Below the pieces are notes generated by a model that did not search any database, was not told where the DNA came from, and saw only the letters and a list, made by a program, of their open reading frames with translations. DNA of 38,858 bases, from contig NZ_VKHP01000059.1 in NCBI RefSeq assembly GCF_010811875.1, positions 1-38,858 of the forward strand, given 5' to 3'. Both the position numbers and the translations under genes were made by a program. The stretch comes from Bradyrhizobium uaiense (GTDB taxonomy: Bacteria > Pseudomonadota > Alphaproteobacteria > Rhizobiales > Xanthobacteraceae). Shown one piece after another: positions 5,347-14,099 of this stretch (positions are counted from its first letter, which is position 1; each line of letters begins with the position of its first letter).

Positions 5347-6741
5347 ATGAGCCAGAAATCGATCGAGCGGCTGAGGGATTATCTCGCGCAGCTTCCGCCG
5401 CAATCGCAGGCGCTGCTGATGCGCGAGCTGGAGCGCGCGGTCGAACGCGGCGATGATGTCGCGATCGCCAATCTGGTGCTGGAGCAGCTGCGCAAGATCG
5501 TACGCGGGGCCGAGCAGGACGAGCAGATCGAACCGCGCAGCGACGACCCGGCGCGGCTCCTGTTCCGGCCGCTGGAGCCGTTCCTCGCCGAGACCAATTT
5601 CCCGACCCGACCCGGCCAGCTCCGGCGTGCCTCGCTGCTGCCGATCTGGCAGTGGCTGGCCCGCGAGGGCGCGCCGGAGGCCGCCCGCGCATTCGAGGCG
5701 GCGCTGGCGGCAGCCACTGAGAACGGGCCGATCGAGATCGCCGCGCGCAAGTTCCAGCTGGCGGCTGCGGAAGCCATCCTCAAGATCGCCGGGCCTTCGC
5801 AGGACGACCGCCAGCGCGCACTGTCGCGGGTCGGCCCGCCGAGCGTTGTCGAGGACCTGCTGCCGATCGGCCTGGTGCTGCAGGCCCGCGAAGCCCTGGA
5901 AACCCTCGGCAGCCGGCTGCCGAGCCAGATCCGGGTGTTTGCCGATTCCCAGATCGCTTCCGCCATGGATGCGCTCAAGCTGCCGTCGCTCCAGACGCCG
6001 CAGCTATTGCCCTTCGCGCTGTCGTTGATTGCGCAGCGGCTCGCCGCGCCCTGGCAGATCATCCGGCTCGCCATCAAGATGGCGGCCTCCGACGACGAAC
6101 TGCGGGTTGCGGCAACGGCCTATGGCATCGCCGTCACCATCGCGCTGCATGATTTGTCGTTCGTCGCGGCCTGCCTGCGCACCGACATCAGGCGCGGGCA
6201 TTTCGATTATGTCGGCGAGCAGCTCAAGACCCTGCATGACGGCGTCCGCGGCCTGCGCACTGAGCTCGACCTGCGCAACGATTCCACCTGGGGCCGCCAG
6301 CTAACGTCGGTGCGCGCCGATACCTCGAACGCGCTGCAATCGGAGATCGACAGCGTGCCGGGACGGGTCCGCCGCATCCTGCGCCAGCGCGCCGACAAGG
6401 ACATCACCGCCGGCGCCAAGATCGACCAGTCCGAGGTCGAGGACGCCGCCGCCCTGATCGATTTCGTCGCGGTGTGCCGCACCTATGCGAGCGAGCTCGC
6501 CATCAACGAGGTGACGCTGCGGACCTTCTCAGACCTGCAACATTACGTCGAGCAGTCGACCGAGGGGCTGGTGCAGTCGCTGCGCGGCGGCGACGCCCGG
6601 GTCCGCGCCTTCCGCCAACAGCAAGTCAAGGCCGCGATCCGCTTCTGCGAGGTGCTGTTCGGCCACGACTACGCCTCGCTGATGAACCGGGCGGCGGAGA
6701 ATGCCGTGACCGGTGAGCGGAAGTCGTCGCGCGCGGGGTAG
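5347..6741 (+). CDS. Conserved-looking protein of unknown function, 464 aa
   Basis: I do not recognise this protein. It starts MSQKSIERLRDYLAQLPPQS and is helix-rich throughout, with many Ala, Leu, Arg and Glu. It has no signal peptide and no convincing membrane helix; APWQIIRLAIKMAAS and VTIALHDLSFVAA are the most hydrophobic stretches and look like buried helices. Residues 1-60 have coiled-coil character. There are no obvious catalytic motifs. The C-terminal part (from about 385) has HYVEQSTEGLVQSLRGGD and FCEVLFGHDYASLMNRAAE. Codon use is the normal high-GC pattern, so it is a native gene rather than a shadow. It sits alone between repeat-rich gaps, between feuPQ and cycHJKL, which breaks an otherwise envelope-related run. 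A cytoplasmic scaffold or regulatory role is conceivable but unsupported. The ribosome-binding site is weak. Confidence 0.75.
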   Translation: MSQKSIERLRDYLAQLPPQSQALLMRELERAVERGDDVAIANLVLEQLRKIVRGAEQDEQIEPRSDDPARLLFRPLEPFLAETNFPTRPGQLRRASLLPIWQWLAREGAPEAARAFEAALAAATENGPIEIAARKFQLAAAEAILKIAGPSQDDRQRALSRVGPPSVVEDLLPIGLVLQAREALETLGSRLPSQIRVFADSQIASAMDALKLPSLQTPQLLPFALSLIAQRLAAPWQIIRLAIKMAASDDELRVAATAYGIAVTIALHDLSFVAACLRTDIRRGHFDYVGEQLKTLHDGVRGLRTELDLRNDSTWGRQLTSVRADTSNALQSEIDSVPGRVRRILRQRADKDITAGAKIDQSEVEDAAALIDFVAVCRTYASELAINEVTLRTFSDLQHYVEQSTEGLVQSLRGGDARVRAFRQQQVKAAIRFCEVLFGHDYASLMNRAAENAVTGERKSSRAG

Positions 6742-6809
6742 GGAGAGCGGGGACAATGATGGGCGAGAAAGAACAGGAATTGCAGTACGGTACTGTCACC
6801 GCGATTTCC

Positions 6810-6930
6810 GTCATGGCCGAGCTTGTCCCGGCCATCCACGTCTTTCTGTCGCGGAAACCAAGACGTGGATGCCCGGCACAAGGCGAAACCAAGACGTGGA
6901 TGCCCGGCACAAGGCCGGGCAAGACGAGCT
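6810..6930. repeat. Rhizobial intergenic repeat with a 31-bp perfect tandem duplication
   Basis: A left part with GCCATCCACGTCTTT (near 6831) is the inverted counterpart of AAGACGTGGATGC on the right. The right part is duplicated exactly: the 31-base unit beginning GAAACCAAGACGTGG occupies 6854-6884 and again 6885-6915. After the second copy the usual CCGGGC follows. The single-copy form is, by memory, a common Bradyrhizobium repeat; the tandem doubling is the local novelty. Confidence 0.7.
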
Positions 6931-7202
6931 CGTAGAGCTATCGCGTTTGCGCAATTTCGGAATAATGGAAGTGTGCCGCTGAGTTGCCCGACGTGTCAAG
7001 ACGGCATTCGAGCGTCGACAGCCGGCCCGCCGGCTACTTTGCATGGGGTTGTTTTCGATATTTTGCCGGCGCGCACCTCCGCCCGAAAACACCGTTGCTA
7101 GACCGCCGGGACGGCACCGGAAAACCGCCTGATTTCAACCTGCCTCCGATCCAGTAATTGTCAATTGCCGGGCTCGCCGCCGGTAGTGTAAAGCGATTCT
7201 AA
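6931..7202. promoter_or_regulatory. Intergenic region upstream of cycH with a weak promoter candidate
   Basis: No credible gene lies in the part of the 500-base gap after the repeat. TTGCCG (7165-7170) and TGTAAA (7187-7192), 16 bases apart, are a weak promoter candidate. It would start transcription right before the hairpin at 7203. GC-rich stretches such as GCCGGCCCGCCGGC are palindromic but without an evident role. Confidence 0.3.
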
Positions 7203-7223
7203 GGCGGCTTGCCGGAAGCCGCC
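7203..7223 (+). promoter_or_regulatory. Perfect hairpin just before the cycH start
   Basis: GGCGGCTT (7203-7210) and AAGCCGCC (7216-7223) pair perfectly across a five-base loop, 21 bases upstream of ATG 7245. It would sit at or near the 5' end of the cycHJKL message. It could protect the mRNA end or affect initiation; the role is not known. Confidence 0.45.
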
Positions 7224-7244
7224 GTTCCATCCGGGAACCGCTTG

Positions 7245-8351
7245 ATGACGCTGTGGTTTGTGTTCGCGCTGATGACGGTCGCGGCGATCTTTGCCGTGCT
7301 GTGGCCGCTCAGCCGCCGCGGGCGGACCGACAGCGGCGGCAGCGAGGTCGTGGTCTACCGCGACCAGCTCGCCGAGATCGATCGCGACCTGGCCTCAGGG
7401 ATCATCGGCGCCGCCGAGGCCGATGCCGCGCGGATCGAGATCAGCCGCCGGCTGCTTGCCGCGGCCGACGCGAGCGGACGTGAAGAACCGGTGCAGGGCA
7501 GTCTCAACCTGCGGCGCTCTGCCGCGATCGTGGCGCTGGTCGGGTTGCCGGTCATTGCGTCGGGCTTCTATCTCGCGCTGGGCTCGCCGCGCCTCGGCGA
7601 CTTTCCGCTCGCCGAGCGCAGCCGGGTCGCCGATGCCAACCAGCCGCTCGCCAATCTGGTCGCGCAGGTCGAAGCGCATCTGGAGAAGAACCCGACCGAC
7701 GGCCGCGGCTGGACGGTGCTGGCGCCGGTGCTGTCGCGGCTTGGCCGCTACGACGATGCGGTCCGCGCCTATCGCAATGCCATCACCTACGCCGGCGACA
7801 GTGCCGATCGCCGCGCCGATCTCGGTGAGGCGATGATGGGGACCGCCGGCGGCGTCGTCACTGCGGAGGCCAAGGCGGAATTCGAGCGCGCGGTCGCGCT
7901 GAATGGCGACGATGCCAAGGGCAATTACTTTCTAGGCCTTGCCGCAGAGCAGGACGGTCGCAAGGCCGACGCCGCGGCGCTCTGGCAGAAGATACTGGCG
8001 AAGGGGCCGTCCGACGCGCCGTGGCGGCCGCTGGTGCAGGCCGCGCTGGTTCGGGTCGGCGGCGTCAGCGCCCCGGCGCTGCCCGATGGCGCGGTGGCCG
8101 CAGCGAAAGACATGAGCGAGGCCGATCGCGGCACCATGATCAAGGGCATGGTCGATCGGCTGGCGACGCGGCTGAAGACCAACGGCGACGACGTCGAGGG
8201 CTGGCTGCGGCTGGTCCGCGCCTATCTGGTGATGGGGGAGCGCGACAAGGCGATGAGCGCGCTTAGCGATGCCCGTCAGGCCGTAGCCAACAATGCGGAT
8301 CGGTTGCGCCAGCTCAATGAGGGGCTGAAGAATCTCGGGTTGGATGGATAG
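7245..8351 (+). CDS. cycH: Cytochrome c maturation protein CcmI/CycH
   Basis: The product has 368 residues from ATG 7245; a TTG at 7209 lies before a hairpin and is not used here. The N-terminus is a membrane helix (MTLWFVFALMTVAAIFAVLW) followed by the CcmI-type cytoplasmic coiled loop (YRDQLAEIDRDLASG to ISRRLLAAAD), a second helix near residues 91-113, and a periplasmic domain of TPR-like repeats (for example GWTVLAPVLSRLGRYDDAV and GWLRLVRAYLVMGERDKAM). CcmI holds the apocytochrome c C-terminus and delivers it to the CcmF/H haem lyase. The gene is first of cycHJKL. The ccmABCD and ccmG genes are not in this window, which matches the split arrangement known in Bradyrhizobium. Confidence 0.93.
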   Translation: MTLWFVFALMTVAAIFAVLWPLSRRGRTDSGGSEVVVYRDQLAEIDRDLASGIIGAAEADAARIEISRRLLAAADASGREEPVQGSLNLRRSAAIVALVGLPVIASGFYLALGSPRLGDFPLAERSRVADANQPLANLVAQVEAHLEKNPTDGRGWTVLAPVLSRLGRYDDAVRAYRNAITYAGDSADRRADLGEAMMGTAGGVVTAEAKAEFERAVALNGDDAKGNYFLGLAAEQDGRKADAAALWQKILAKGPSDAPWRPLVQAALVRVGGVSAPALPDGAVAAAKDMSEADRGTMIKGMVDRLATRLKTNGDDVEGWLRLVRAYLVMGERDKAMSALSDARQAVANNADRLRQLNEGLKNLGLDG

Positions 8352-8352
8352 A

Positions 8353-8397
8353 GCATGACGCCGAAAAGTGTGCAGCGGTTTTCGGAGAACGTCATGC
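8353..8397. repeat. Palindromic rhizobial repeat between cycH and cycJ
   Basis: GCATGACG (8353-8360) pairs with CGTCATGC (8390-8397), and CCGAAAA (8361-8367) with TTTTCGG (8379-8385), leaving a small internal loop. This is the typical GCATGACGCCGAAAA...TTTTCGG element that I recall between genes in Bradyrhizobium. It lies inside the operon, just before the cycJ ribosome-binding region, and could tune cycH/cycJ mRNA levels. Confidence 0.7.
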
Positions 8398-8410
8398 GCA
8401 AGGATGAACC

Positions 8411-8908
8411 ATGACCAGGAAGCAACGGCGTTTGACACTGATCGGCTGCGCGCTCGTCGTGCTCGCGATCGCCGCGGGCCTGGTGCTCAACGCGCTGCGC
8501 GATTCCATCGTGTTCTTCTCGACGCCCTCGATGGTCGCCGAAAAGCATCTCGGTCCGGGCAAGCGCTTCCGCCTTGGCGGCCTGGTCGAACAGGGCTCGC
8601 TCAAGCGCGGCGACAATCTCGCCGTGACCTTCACCGTCGGCGACGGCGGCGCGACGCTGCCGGTCGCCTACAAGGGCATCCTGCCGGACCTGTTCCGCGA
8701 AGGGCAGGGCGTCATTGCGGAAGGCGCGCTCGATGCGACCGGCGTGTTCCGCGCCGACACAGTGCTCGCCAAGCATGACGAGACCTACATGCCGAAGGAC
8801 GTCGCCGACGCGCTGAAGAAGCAGGGCCACTGGAAGGACGATTACGGCGCCAAACCGGGCAACATGCCGAGCGCCTCCGCGGCGCCGACCCAGGGAGCCA
8901 TGCGGTGA
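8411..8908 (+). CDS. cycJ: Haem chaperone CcmE/CycJ
   Basis: The product has 165 residues with one N-terminal membrane anchor (LTLIGCALVVLAIAAGLVL) and a periplasmic OB-fold domain. The haem-attachment His122 lies in LAKHDETYMP, the expected HDExY motif, where haem b is bound covalently before transfer to CcmF. Other family marks are FFSTPSMV, FRLGGLVEQGS and VAYKGILPDLFREGQG. The start is ATG 8411, 59 bases after cycH and behind a palindromic repeat. Its stop overlaps the GTG of cycK by four bases, so the two are translationally coupled. Confidence 0.95.
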   Translation: MTRKQRRLTLIGCALVVLAIAAGLVLNALRDSIVFFSTPSMVAEKHLGPGKRFRLGGLVEQGSLKRGDNLAVTFTVGDGGATLPVAYKGILPDLFREGQGVIAEGALDATGVFRADTVLAKHDETYMPKDVADALKKQGHWKDDYGAKPGNMPSASAAPTQGAMR

Positions 8909-10890
8909 TCGCCGAAAGCGGACATTATGCCCTGGTGCTGGCGCTCGCCCTTGCGCTGATCCAGTCAATCGTGCCGATCGTCGGCGCGCGCTGGCGCGAT
9001 GCGGCGCTGATGAACGTCGCGCGCTCGACGGCGCTCGCCCAATTGCTGTTCGTCGCGGCGTCGTTCGCCGCGCTGGTGACGCTGCACGTCACCTCGGATT
9101 TCTCGGTCGCCAATGTCTACGAGAATTCGCATTCGCTGAAGCCGCTGCTCTACAAGATCACCGGCGTGTGGGGAAACCATGAAGGGTCGATGCTGCTGTG
9201 GGTGTCGATCCTGGCGCTGTTCGGCGGCCTGGTCGCGGTGTTCGGCAACAATCTGCCGCTGTCGCTGCGCGCGCATGTGCTGGCGGTGCAGGCCTGGGTC
9301 GCCAGCGCTTTCTATCTGTTCATCCTGATCACCTCGAATCCGTTCCTGCGCATCGCCAATCCGCCGATCGAGGGACGTGATCTCAATCCGGTGCTGCAGG
9401 ACATCGGCCTCGCTGTGCATCCGCCGATGCTCTATCTCGGCTATGTCGGCTTCTCGATCTCGTTCTCGTTCGCGGTGGCGGCGCTGCTGGAAGGGCGGAT
9501 CGACGCCGCCTGGGCGCGCTGGGTGCGGCCGTGGACGCTGATGGCGTGGATATTCCTGACGCTCGGCATCGCGATGGGCTCCTACTGGGCCTATTACGAG
9601 CTCGGCTGGGGCGGCTGGTGGTTCTGGGATCCGGTCGAGAACGCCTCGCTGATGCCATGGCTGGCCGGCACCGCGCTGTTGCATTCGGCGCTGGTGATGG
9701 AGAAGCGCAACGCGCTGAAGGTCTGGACCGTGCTGCTGTCGATCCTGACCTTCTCGCTGTCGCTGCTCGGCACCTTCCTGGTGCGCTCCGGCGTGCTGAC
9801 ATCGGTCCACGCCTTCGCCACCGATCCGACCCGCGGCGTGTTCATCCTGCTGATCCTGTTCGTCTTCATCGGCGGCAGCCTGTCGCTCTATGCCTGGCGC
9901 GCGCCGGCGCTGAAGCAGGGCGGGCTGTTCGCGCCGATCTCGCGTGAAGGCGCGCTGGTGCTCAACAATCTGCTGCTCACCACGGCATGCGCGACGGTGT
10001 TCATCGGCACGCTGTATCCGCTGGCGCTCGAAGTGCTGACCGGCGAGAAGATCTCGGTCGGCGCGCCGTTCTTCAATTTCACCTTTGCGCCTTTGTTCGT
10101 GCCGCTGCTGCTCGCGGTGCCGTTCGGGCCGCTGCTGGCCTGGAAGCGCGGCGACCTGCTCGGCGCGGCGCAGCGGCTGATGGTCGCCGGCATCACCGCC
10201 CTGGTTGCGATCGCGCTGGTGTTTGCGTGGACCTATGGCGGCGCGACCCTGGCGCCGCTCGCGATCGGGCTTGCGGCGTTCGTGATCATGGGCGCGCTAT
10301 GCGACCTCGCCGAACGCGTCGCGCTGTTCCGGATTCCGCTGTCGCTCTCGTTGCGCCGCGCCGGCGGTCTGCCGCGCGCGACCTGGGGCACCGCCTTCGC
10401 GCATGCCGGTCTCGGCATAGCGCTGATCGGGATCGTCTGCGAGACCACCTGGAACAGCGAATATATCGGCTCCATGAAGCCGGACGACGTCGCCCGCGTC
10501 GCCGGCTACGAGCTGCGGCTCGACGGCCTGAACCCGCGGCAGGGGCCGAATTTCCGCGAGATGGTCGCGCAGTTCACCGTGACCCGTGACGGCGAGAAGG
10601 TCAGCGTGATGACCCCGTCGAAGCGCAACTTCACGACCCGCGGCGCCTCGACCACCGAGGCCGCGCTGCTGACCCGCGGCGCCAGCCAGCTCTACATATC
10701 GTTAGGTGATACCTCGGCCGACGGCACGATCGCGGTGCGCATCTATGACAAGCCGCTGGTGCTGATGATCTGGTGGGGGCCGGTGCTGATGGCGTTCGGC
10801 GGGTTGCTGTCGCTGTCCGACCGCCGCTTGCGGGTCGGCGCGCCGAAGCCGGCCAAAGCCGCCGCGCGCGCCTTGCAGGCGGCCGAGTGA
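8905..10890 (+). CDS. cycK: Cytochrome c haem lyase subunit CcmF/CycK
   Basis: This is a 661-residue polytopic inner-membrane protein starting at GTG 8905, which overlaps the cycJ stop. The tryptophan-rich haem-handling (WWD) motif GWGGWWFWDPVEN covers residues about 234-246. Conserved His residues occur in WGNHEGSM and in AVHPPMLYLGYVG, as expected for haem b ligands. The C-terminal half includes a periplasmic loop (YELRLDGLNPRQGPNFREM) before the last helix MIWWGPVLMAFGGLLS. With CcmH and CcmI it joins haem to CXXCH of apocytochromes c in the periplasm. Length and motifs are complete. The final codons overlap the cycL start (TGATG). Confidence 0.96.
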   Translation: MIAESGHYALVLALALALIQSIVPIVGARWRDAALMNVARSTALAQLLFVAASFAALVTLHVTSDFSVANVYENSHSLKPLLYKITGVWGNHEGSMLLWVSILALFGGLVAVFGNNLPLSLRAHVLAVQAWVASAFYLFILITSNPFLRIANPPIEGRDLNPVLQDIGLAVHPPMLYLGYVGFSISFSFAVAALLEGRIDAAWARWVRPWTLMAWIFLTLGIAMGSYWAYYELGWGGWWFWDPVENASLMPWLAGTALLHSALVMEKRNALKVWTVLLSILTFSLSLLGTFLVRSGVLTSVHAFATDPTRGVFILLILFVFIGGSLSLYAWRAPALKQGGLFAPISREGALVLNNLLLTTACATVFIGTLYPLALEVLTGEKISVGAPFFNFTFAPLFVPLLLAVPFGPLLAWKRGDLLGAAQRLMVAGITALVAIALVFAWTYGGATLAPLAIGLAAFVIMGALCDLAERVALFRIPLSLSLRRAGGLPRATWGTAFAHAGLGIALIGIVCETTWNSEYIGSMKPDDVARVAGYELRLDGLNPRQGPNFREMVAQFTVTRDGEKVSVMTPSKRNFTTRGASTTEAALLTRGASQLYISLGDTSADGTIAVRIYDKPLVLMIWWGPVLMAFGGLLSLSDRRLRVGAPKPAKAAARALQAAE

Positions 10891-11396
10891 TGCGGTCGCG
10901 CGCGCTTGCAGGCGCCGCGCTTGCGGCAATTCTAATGCTCGGTGCGATGCCGGCCCGCGCCGTGCTGCCCGACGAGATCATGGCGGATCCGGCGAAGGAG
11001 GCGAGGGCGCGCGACCTCTCCAAAGAGCTGCGCTGCATGGTCTGCCAGAATCAGTCGATCGACGATTCGGAGGCGCCGCTGGCGCGCGACCTCCGCCTGC
11101 TGGTGCGTGAACGCATCTCGGCCGGCGACAGCGACGCCCAGGTGATCGATTTCCTGGTGGCCAGATACGGCGAATTCGTGCTGCTGAAGCCGCGCCTTAA
11201 CGAGCATACGCTGGTGCTGTGGCTGACCCCGCCGCTGGCGCTCTTGCTGGGCGGTTTTGCGCTCTGGCGCCTCGGCCGCCGCAAGGCAAATCCGGCCGCT
11301 GCCGGGGGCGATTCCGCGGCCGGATTGACCTCGGACGAGCAGACACGGCTGGAACGGCTGCTGGCAGCCGAATCCGCGCCGGACAAGCCGCTTTAG
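10890..11396 (+). CDS. cycL: Cytochrome c maturation thiol protein CcmH/CycL
   Basis: The product has 168 residues from ATG 10890, which shares one base with the cycK stop. A Sec signal peptide (RALAGAALAAILMLGAMPARA) precedes the redox domain. The active-site motif LRCMVCQNQSIDDS gives Cys49 and Cys52, which reduce the apocytochrome haem-binding disulfide. A single C-terminal helix (VLWLTPPLALLLGGFALW) anchors it. This is the short form lacking the CcmI-like fusion, consistent with the separate cycH. It ends the cycHJKL operon; 170 bases later degP begins. Confidence 0.95.
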   Translation: MRSRALAGAALAAILMLGAMPARAVLPDEIMADPAKEARARDLSKELRCMVCQNQSIDDSEAPLARDLRLLVRERISAGDSDAQVIDFLVARYGEFVLLKPRLNEHTLVLWLTPPLALLLGGFALWRLGRRKANPAAAGGDSAAGLTSDEQTRLERLLAAESAPDKPL

Positions 11397-11566
11397 TTCC
11401 TTACTAAGTCATTTGTTTGCCTGCGCTATTCTGCCGCAGTGCGGGTCGGCTCGATTACCAAAGTTTAATTCCGCAGCCAGCGCGCCGTAAGGCTGATGAC
11501 CCCATGTTCAGACGCATCAGGTGCTTGCCCCGCACCGAATGATTCTGGCCCTGGAGATTTCAAGAC

Positions 11567-13153
11567 ATGACCGACCGTCCCGACCTCTCGACCCTGCCGT
11601 CCTACAAGGCGCCGAAGCGCTCGCTGTTCTCTGCCCGCAAACTCGCGCTGATGGCGTCGGTCGTGGCCGGCCTCGGTGCCGCCACCTACGGCCTCAGCCC
11701 CACGCACAATCCCGCCGACCTGTTCACGACGCCTGCGCATGCGCAGGTCAACAACGAGGTCAAGAAGGTTCAGCAGCCGGTCGGGTTTGCCGACATCGTC
11801 GAGCGCGTGAAGCCGTCGGTGATCTCGGTCAAGGTCAACATTCGCGAGAAGGTCGCCAAGGACGACAGCGGCAACAACGAGGATTCACCGTTCCAGCCGG
11901 GTTCGCCGATGGAGCGCTTCTTCCGCCGCTTCGGCGGTCCGGATGGCTTGCCCCCGGGTCTGCGCGGTGGACCTCGTGGCGGTGGCGTGGTGACGGGCCA
12001 GGGCTCCGGCTTCTTCATCTCGGCTGACGGCTTTGCCGTGACCAACAATCACGTCGTCGACGGCGCCGACAAGGTCGAAGTCACGACCGACGACGGCAAG
12101 ACCTATTCCGCCAAGGTGATCGGCACCGATCCGCGCACCGACCTCGCGCTGATCAAGGTCGAGGGCGGCTCGAACTTCCAGTTCGCCAAGCTCTCCGACA
12201 GCAAGCCGCGCATCGGCGACTGGGTGCTGGCGGTCGGCAATCCCTTCGGACTCGGCGGCACCGTGACCGCGGGCATCGTCTCCGCCTCCGGCCGCGACAT
12301 CGGCAACGGCCCGTACGACGACTTCATCCAGATCGATGCGCCCGTGAACAAGGGCAATTCGGGTGGTCCGGCGTTCGACGTGTCCGGTGAGGTGATGGGC
12401 GTCAACACGGCGATCTACTCGCCGTCCGGCGGCAGCGTCGGCATCGCGTTCTCGATCCCGGCCCAGACCGTCAAGAGCGTGGTTGCCCAGCTGAAGGACA
12501 AGGGTTCGGTCAGCCGTGGCTGGATCGGCGTCCAGATCCAGCCGGTGACCTCCGATATTGCCGACAGCCTCGGCATGAAGAAGGCCGAAGGCGCACTGGT
12601 CGCGGAACCGCAGGCCAATGGCCCCGCGGCCAAGGCCGGCATCGAGTCCGGTGACGTCATCACCGCCGTCAATGGCGAGCCGGTGAAGGATGCGCGCGAA
12701 CTCGCCCGCACCATCGGCGGCCTCGCGCCCGGCAATGCCGTGAAGCTGAACGTGCTGCACAAGGGTCAGGACAAGACCATCAGCATCACGCTCGGCCAGT
12801 TGCCGAACAGCCTGGAAGCCAAGGCCGACACCGACAACAGCGACAAGGGCAATTCGTCCCGTGGCACCGATGTGCCGAAGCTGGGCCTCACCGTGGCGCC
12901 TGCCAACAGCGTGGCCGGCGCCGGCAAGGAAGGCGTTGTCGTGACCGAGGTCGATCCCAAGAGTGCTGCCGCCGAGCGGGGCTTCAAGGAAGGCGACGTG
13001 ATTCTCGAGGTCGCCGGCAAGTCCGTCGGCACCGCCGGTGAGGTGCGCGATGCGATCACCGCGGCGCGCAATGACAACAAGAACAGCGTTCTCATGCGCG
13101 TGAAGAGCGGCGGTTCGTCGCGCTTTGTGGCAGTGCCGCTGGCCAAGGGATAA
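11567..13153 (+). CDS. degP: Periplasmic serine protease DegP/HtrA (Do family)
   Basis: This is a 528-residue protein with an N-terminal hydrophobic segment (LALMASVVAGLGAATYGL) and a likely signal cleavage after THAQ-type PAHAQ near residue 65. The trypsin-like domain carries the triad His162 (NNHVV), Asp192 (RTDLALIK) and Ser265 (GNSGGPAF). Two PDZ domains follow at about 325-415 and 430-528 (SRGWIGVQIQPV; KLGLTVAPAN). A Gly/Arg-rich loop (PPGLRGGPRGGGVV) precedes the protease core. Do-family proteins degrade or refold misfolded periplasmic proteins. The place after cycHJKL and before a two-component system is, to my knowledge, conserved in rhizobia. The start has GGAG 12 bases upstream. 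A strong terminator at 13284-13320 ends the transcript. Confidence 0.94.
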   Translation: MTDRPDLSTLPSYKAPKRSLFSARKLALMASVVAGLGAATYGLSPTHNPADLFTTPAHAQVNNEVKKVQQPVGFADIVERVKPSVISVKVNIREKVAKDDSGNNEDSPFQPGSPMERFFRRFGGPDGLPPGLRGGPRGGGVVTGQGSGFFISADGFAVTNNHVVDGADKVEVTTDDGKTYSAKVIGTDPRTDLALIKVEGGSNFQFAKLSDSKPRIGDWVLAVGNPFGLGGTVTAGIVSASGRDIGNGPYDDFIQIDAPVNKGNSGGPAFDVSGEVMGVNTAIYSPSGGSVGIAFSIPAQTVKSVVAQLKDKGSVSRGWIGVQIQPVTSDIADSLGMKKAEGALVAEPQANGPAAKAGIESGDVITAVNGEPVKDARELARTIGGLAPGNAVKLNVLHKGQDKTISITLGQLPNSLEAKADTDNSDKGNSSRGTDVPKLGLTVAPANSVAGAGKEGVVVTEVDPKSAAAERGFKEGDVILEVAGKSVGTAGEVRDAITAARNDNKNSVLMRVKSGGSSRFVAVPLAKG

Positions 13154-13283
13154 CTATCTATGGGTTGGAGAGCGTCGCCGGCATTAGTCGCCCCGCCGAC
13201 GGCGCTTTCCGGGGGGCGGGCCCCTTGCTCGCTCCCTATGTTGCCTTTCGATGGAATATGCCCCCCTCCGTCGGAAGGTCTCA

Positions 13284-13320
13284 GGGCGGTGGAGTCCCCC
13301 AGCTTCACCGCCCACTTTTT
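13284..13320 (+). terminator. Intrinsic terminator after degP
   Basis: GGGCGGTG (13284-13291) pairs with CACCGCCC (13306-13313), and the stem extends three more pairs with one G-U pair. It is followed by ACTTTTT. This is a textbook intrinsic terminator, 130 bases after the degP stop, so the regulator downstream needs its own promoter in the roughly 75 bases left. Confidence 0.8.
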
Positions 13321-13397
13321 CCCAACAATTCGAGAATACGCGCGGTCGTCTTGCATGTGCAGGCCGGCCGCGCCATGCTGACAGAGGGCCCATTCCC

Positions 13398-14099
13398 GTG
13401 ACCGCAACCGCTCCGCAAATGCGCATCCTGATCATCGAAGACGACCGCGAGTCAGCCGACTATCTGGTCAAGGCATTCCGTGAAGTCGGCTATGTCGCGG
13501 ATCTCGCCTCCGACGGCGAAGAGGGCCTGTCGATGGCCGAATCCGGCGATTACGACGTGCTGGTTGTGGATCGCATGCTGCCGAAGCGTGACGGGCTCTC
13601 GCTGATCGGCAATCTGCGCGACAAGGGCAACCGGACGCCGGTCCTGATCCTCTCGGCGCTCGGCCAGGTCGATGACCGCATCAAGGGCCTGCGCGCCGGC
13701 GGTGACGACTATCTGCCGAAGCCGTATTCCTTCGCCGAACTGCTCGCGCGCGTCGAGGTGCTGTCGCGGCGCAATGTCGGGCCGGCCGAGGAGACCACCT
13801 ACAAGGTCGGCGACCTCGAGCTCGACCGGCTGTCGCATCGCGTCGCCCGCGGCAAGGATGAGCTGACCCTGCAGCCGCGCGAGTTCCGCCTGCTCGAGTA
13901 TCTGATGAAGCATGCAGGCCAGGTGGTGACGCGTACGATGCTGCTCGAGAATGTCTGGGATTATCACTTCGATCCGCAGACCAACGTCATCGACGTCCAC
14001 ATCTCGCGGCTGCGCTCCAAGATCGACAAGGGTTTCGAGCGGCCGCTGCTGCATACCATCCGCGGCGCGGGGTATATGATCCGTGACGGCATTCGGTAA
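13398..14099 (+). CDS. Response regulator, OmpR family
   Basis: The product has 233 residues from GTG 13398 (AGAGGG ten bases upstream), or 226 from ATG 13419. The frame is open further up but that part overlaps the degP terminator and is not used. The receiver domain shows IIEDDRES, phospho-acceptor Asp58 in LVVDRMLPKRDG (Asp51 from the ATG), and the Lys of LPKPYSF. The winged-helix DNA-binding domain contains LQPREFRLLEYLM, TRTMLLENVWDYHFDPQTN and HTIRGAGYMIR. It overlaps the kinase gene by 17 bases, so the pair is coupled. Its place beside degP suggests an envelope-related regulon similar in logic to CpxR, but the sequence does not show the target genes. Confidence 0.9.
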   Translation: MTATAPQMRILIIEDDRESADYLVKAFREVGYVADLASDGEEGLSMAESGDYDVLVVDRMLPKRDGLSLIGNLRDKGNRTPVLILSALGQVDDRIKGLRAGGDDYLPKPYSFAELLARVEVLSRRNVGPAEETTYKVGDLELDRLSHRVARGKDELTLQPREFRLLEYLMKHAGQVVTRTMLLENVWDYHFDPQTNVIDVHISRLRSKIDKGFERPLLHTIRGAGYMIRDGIR

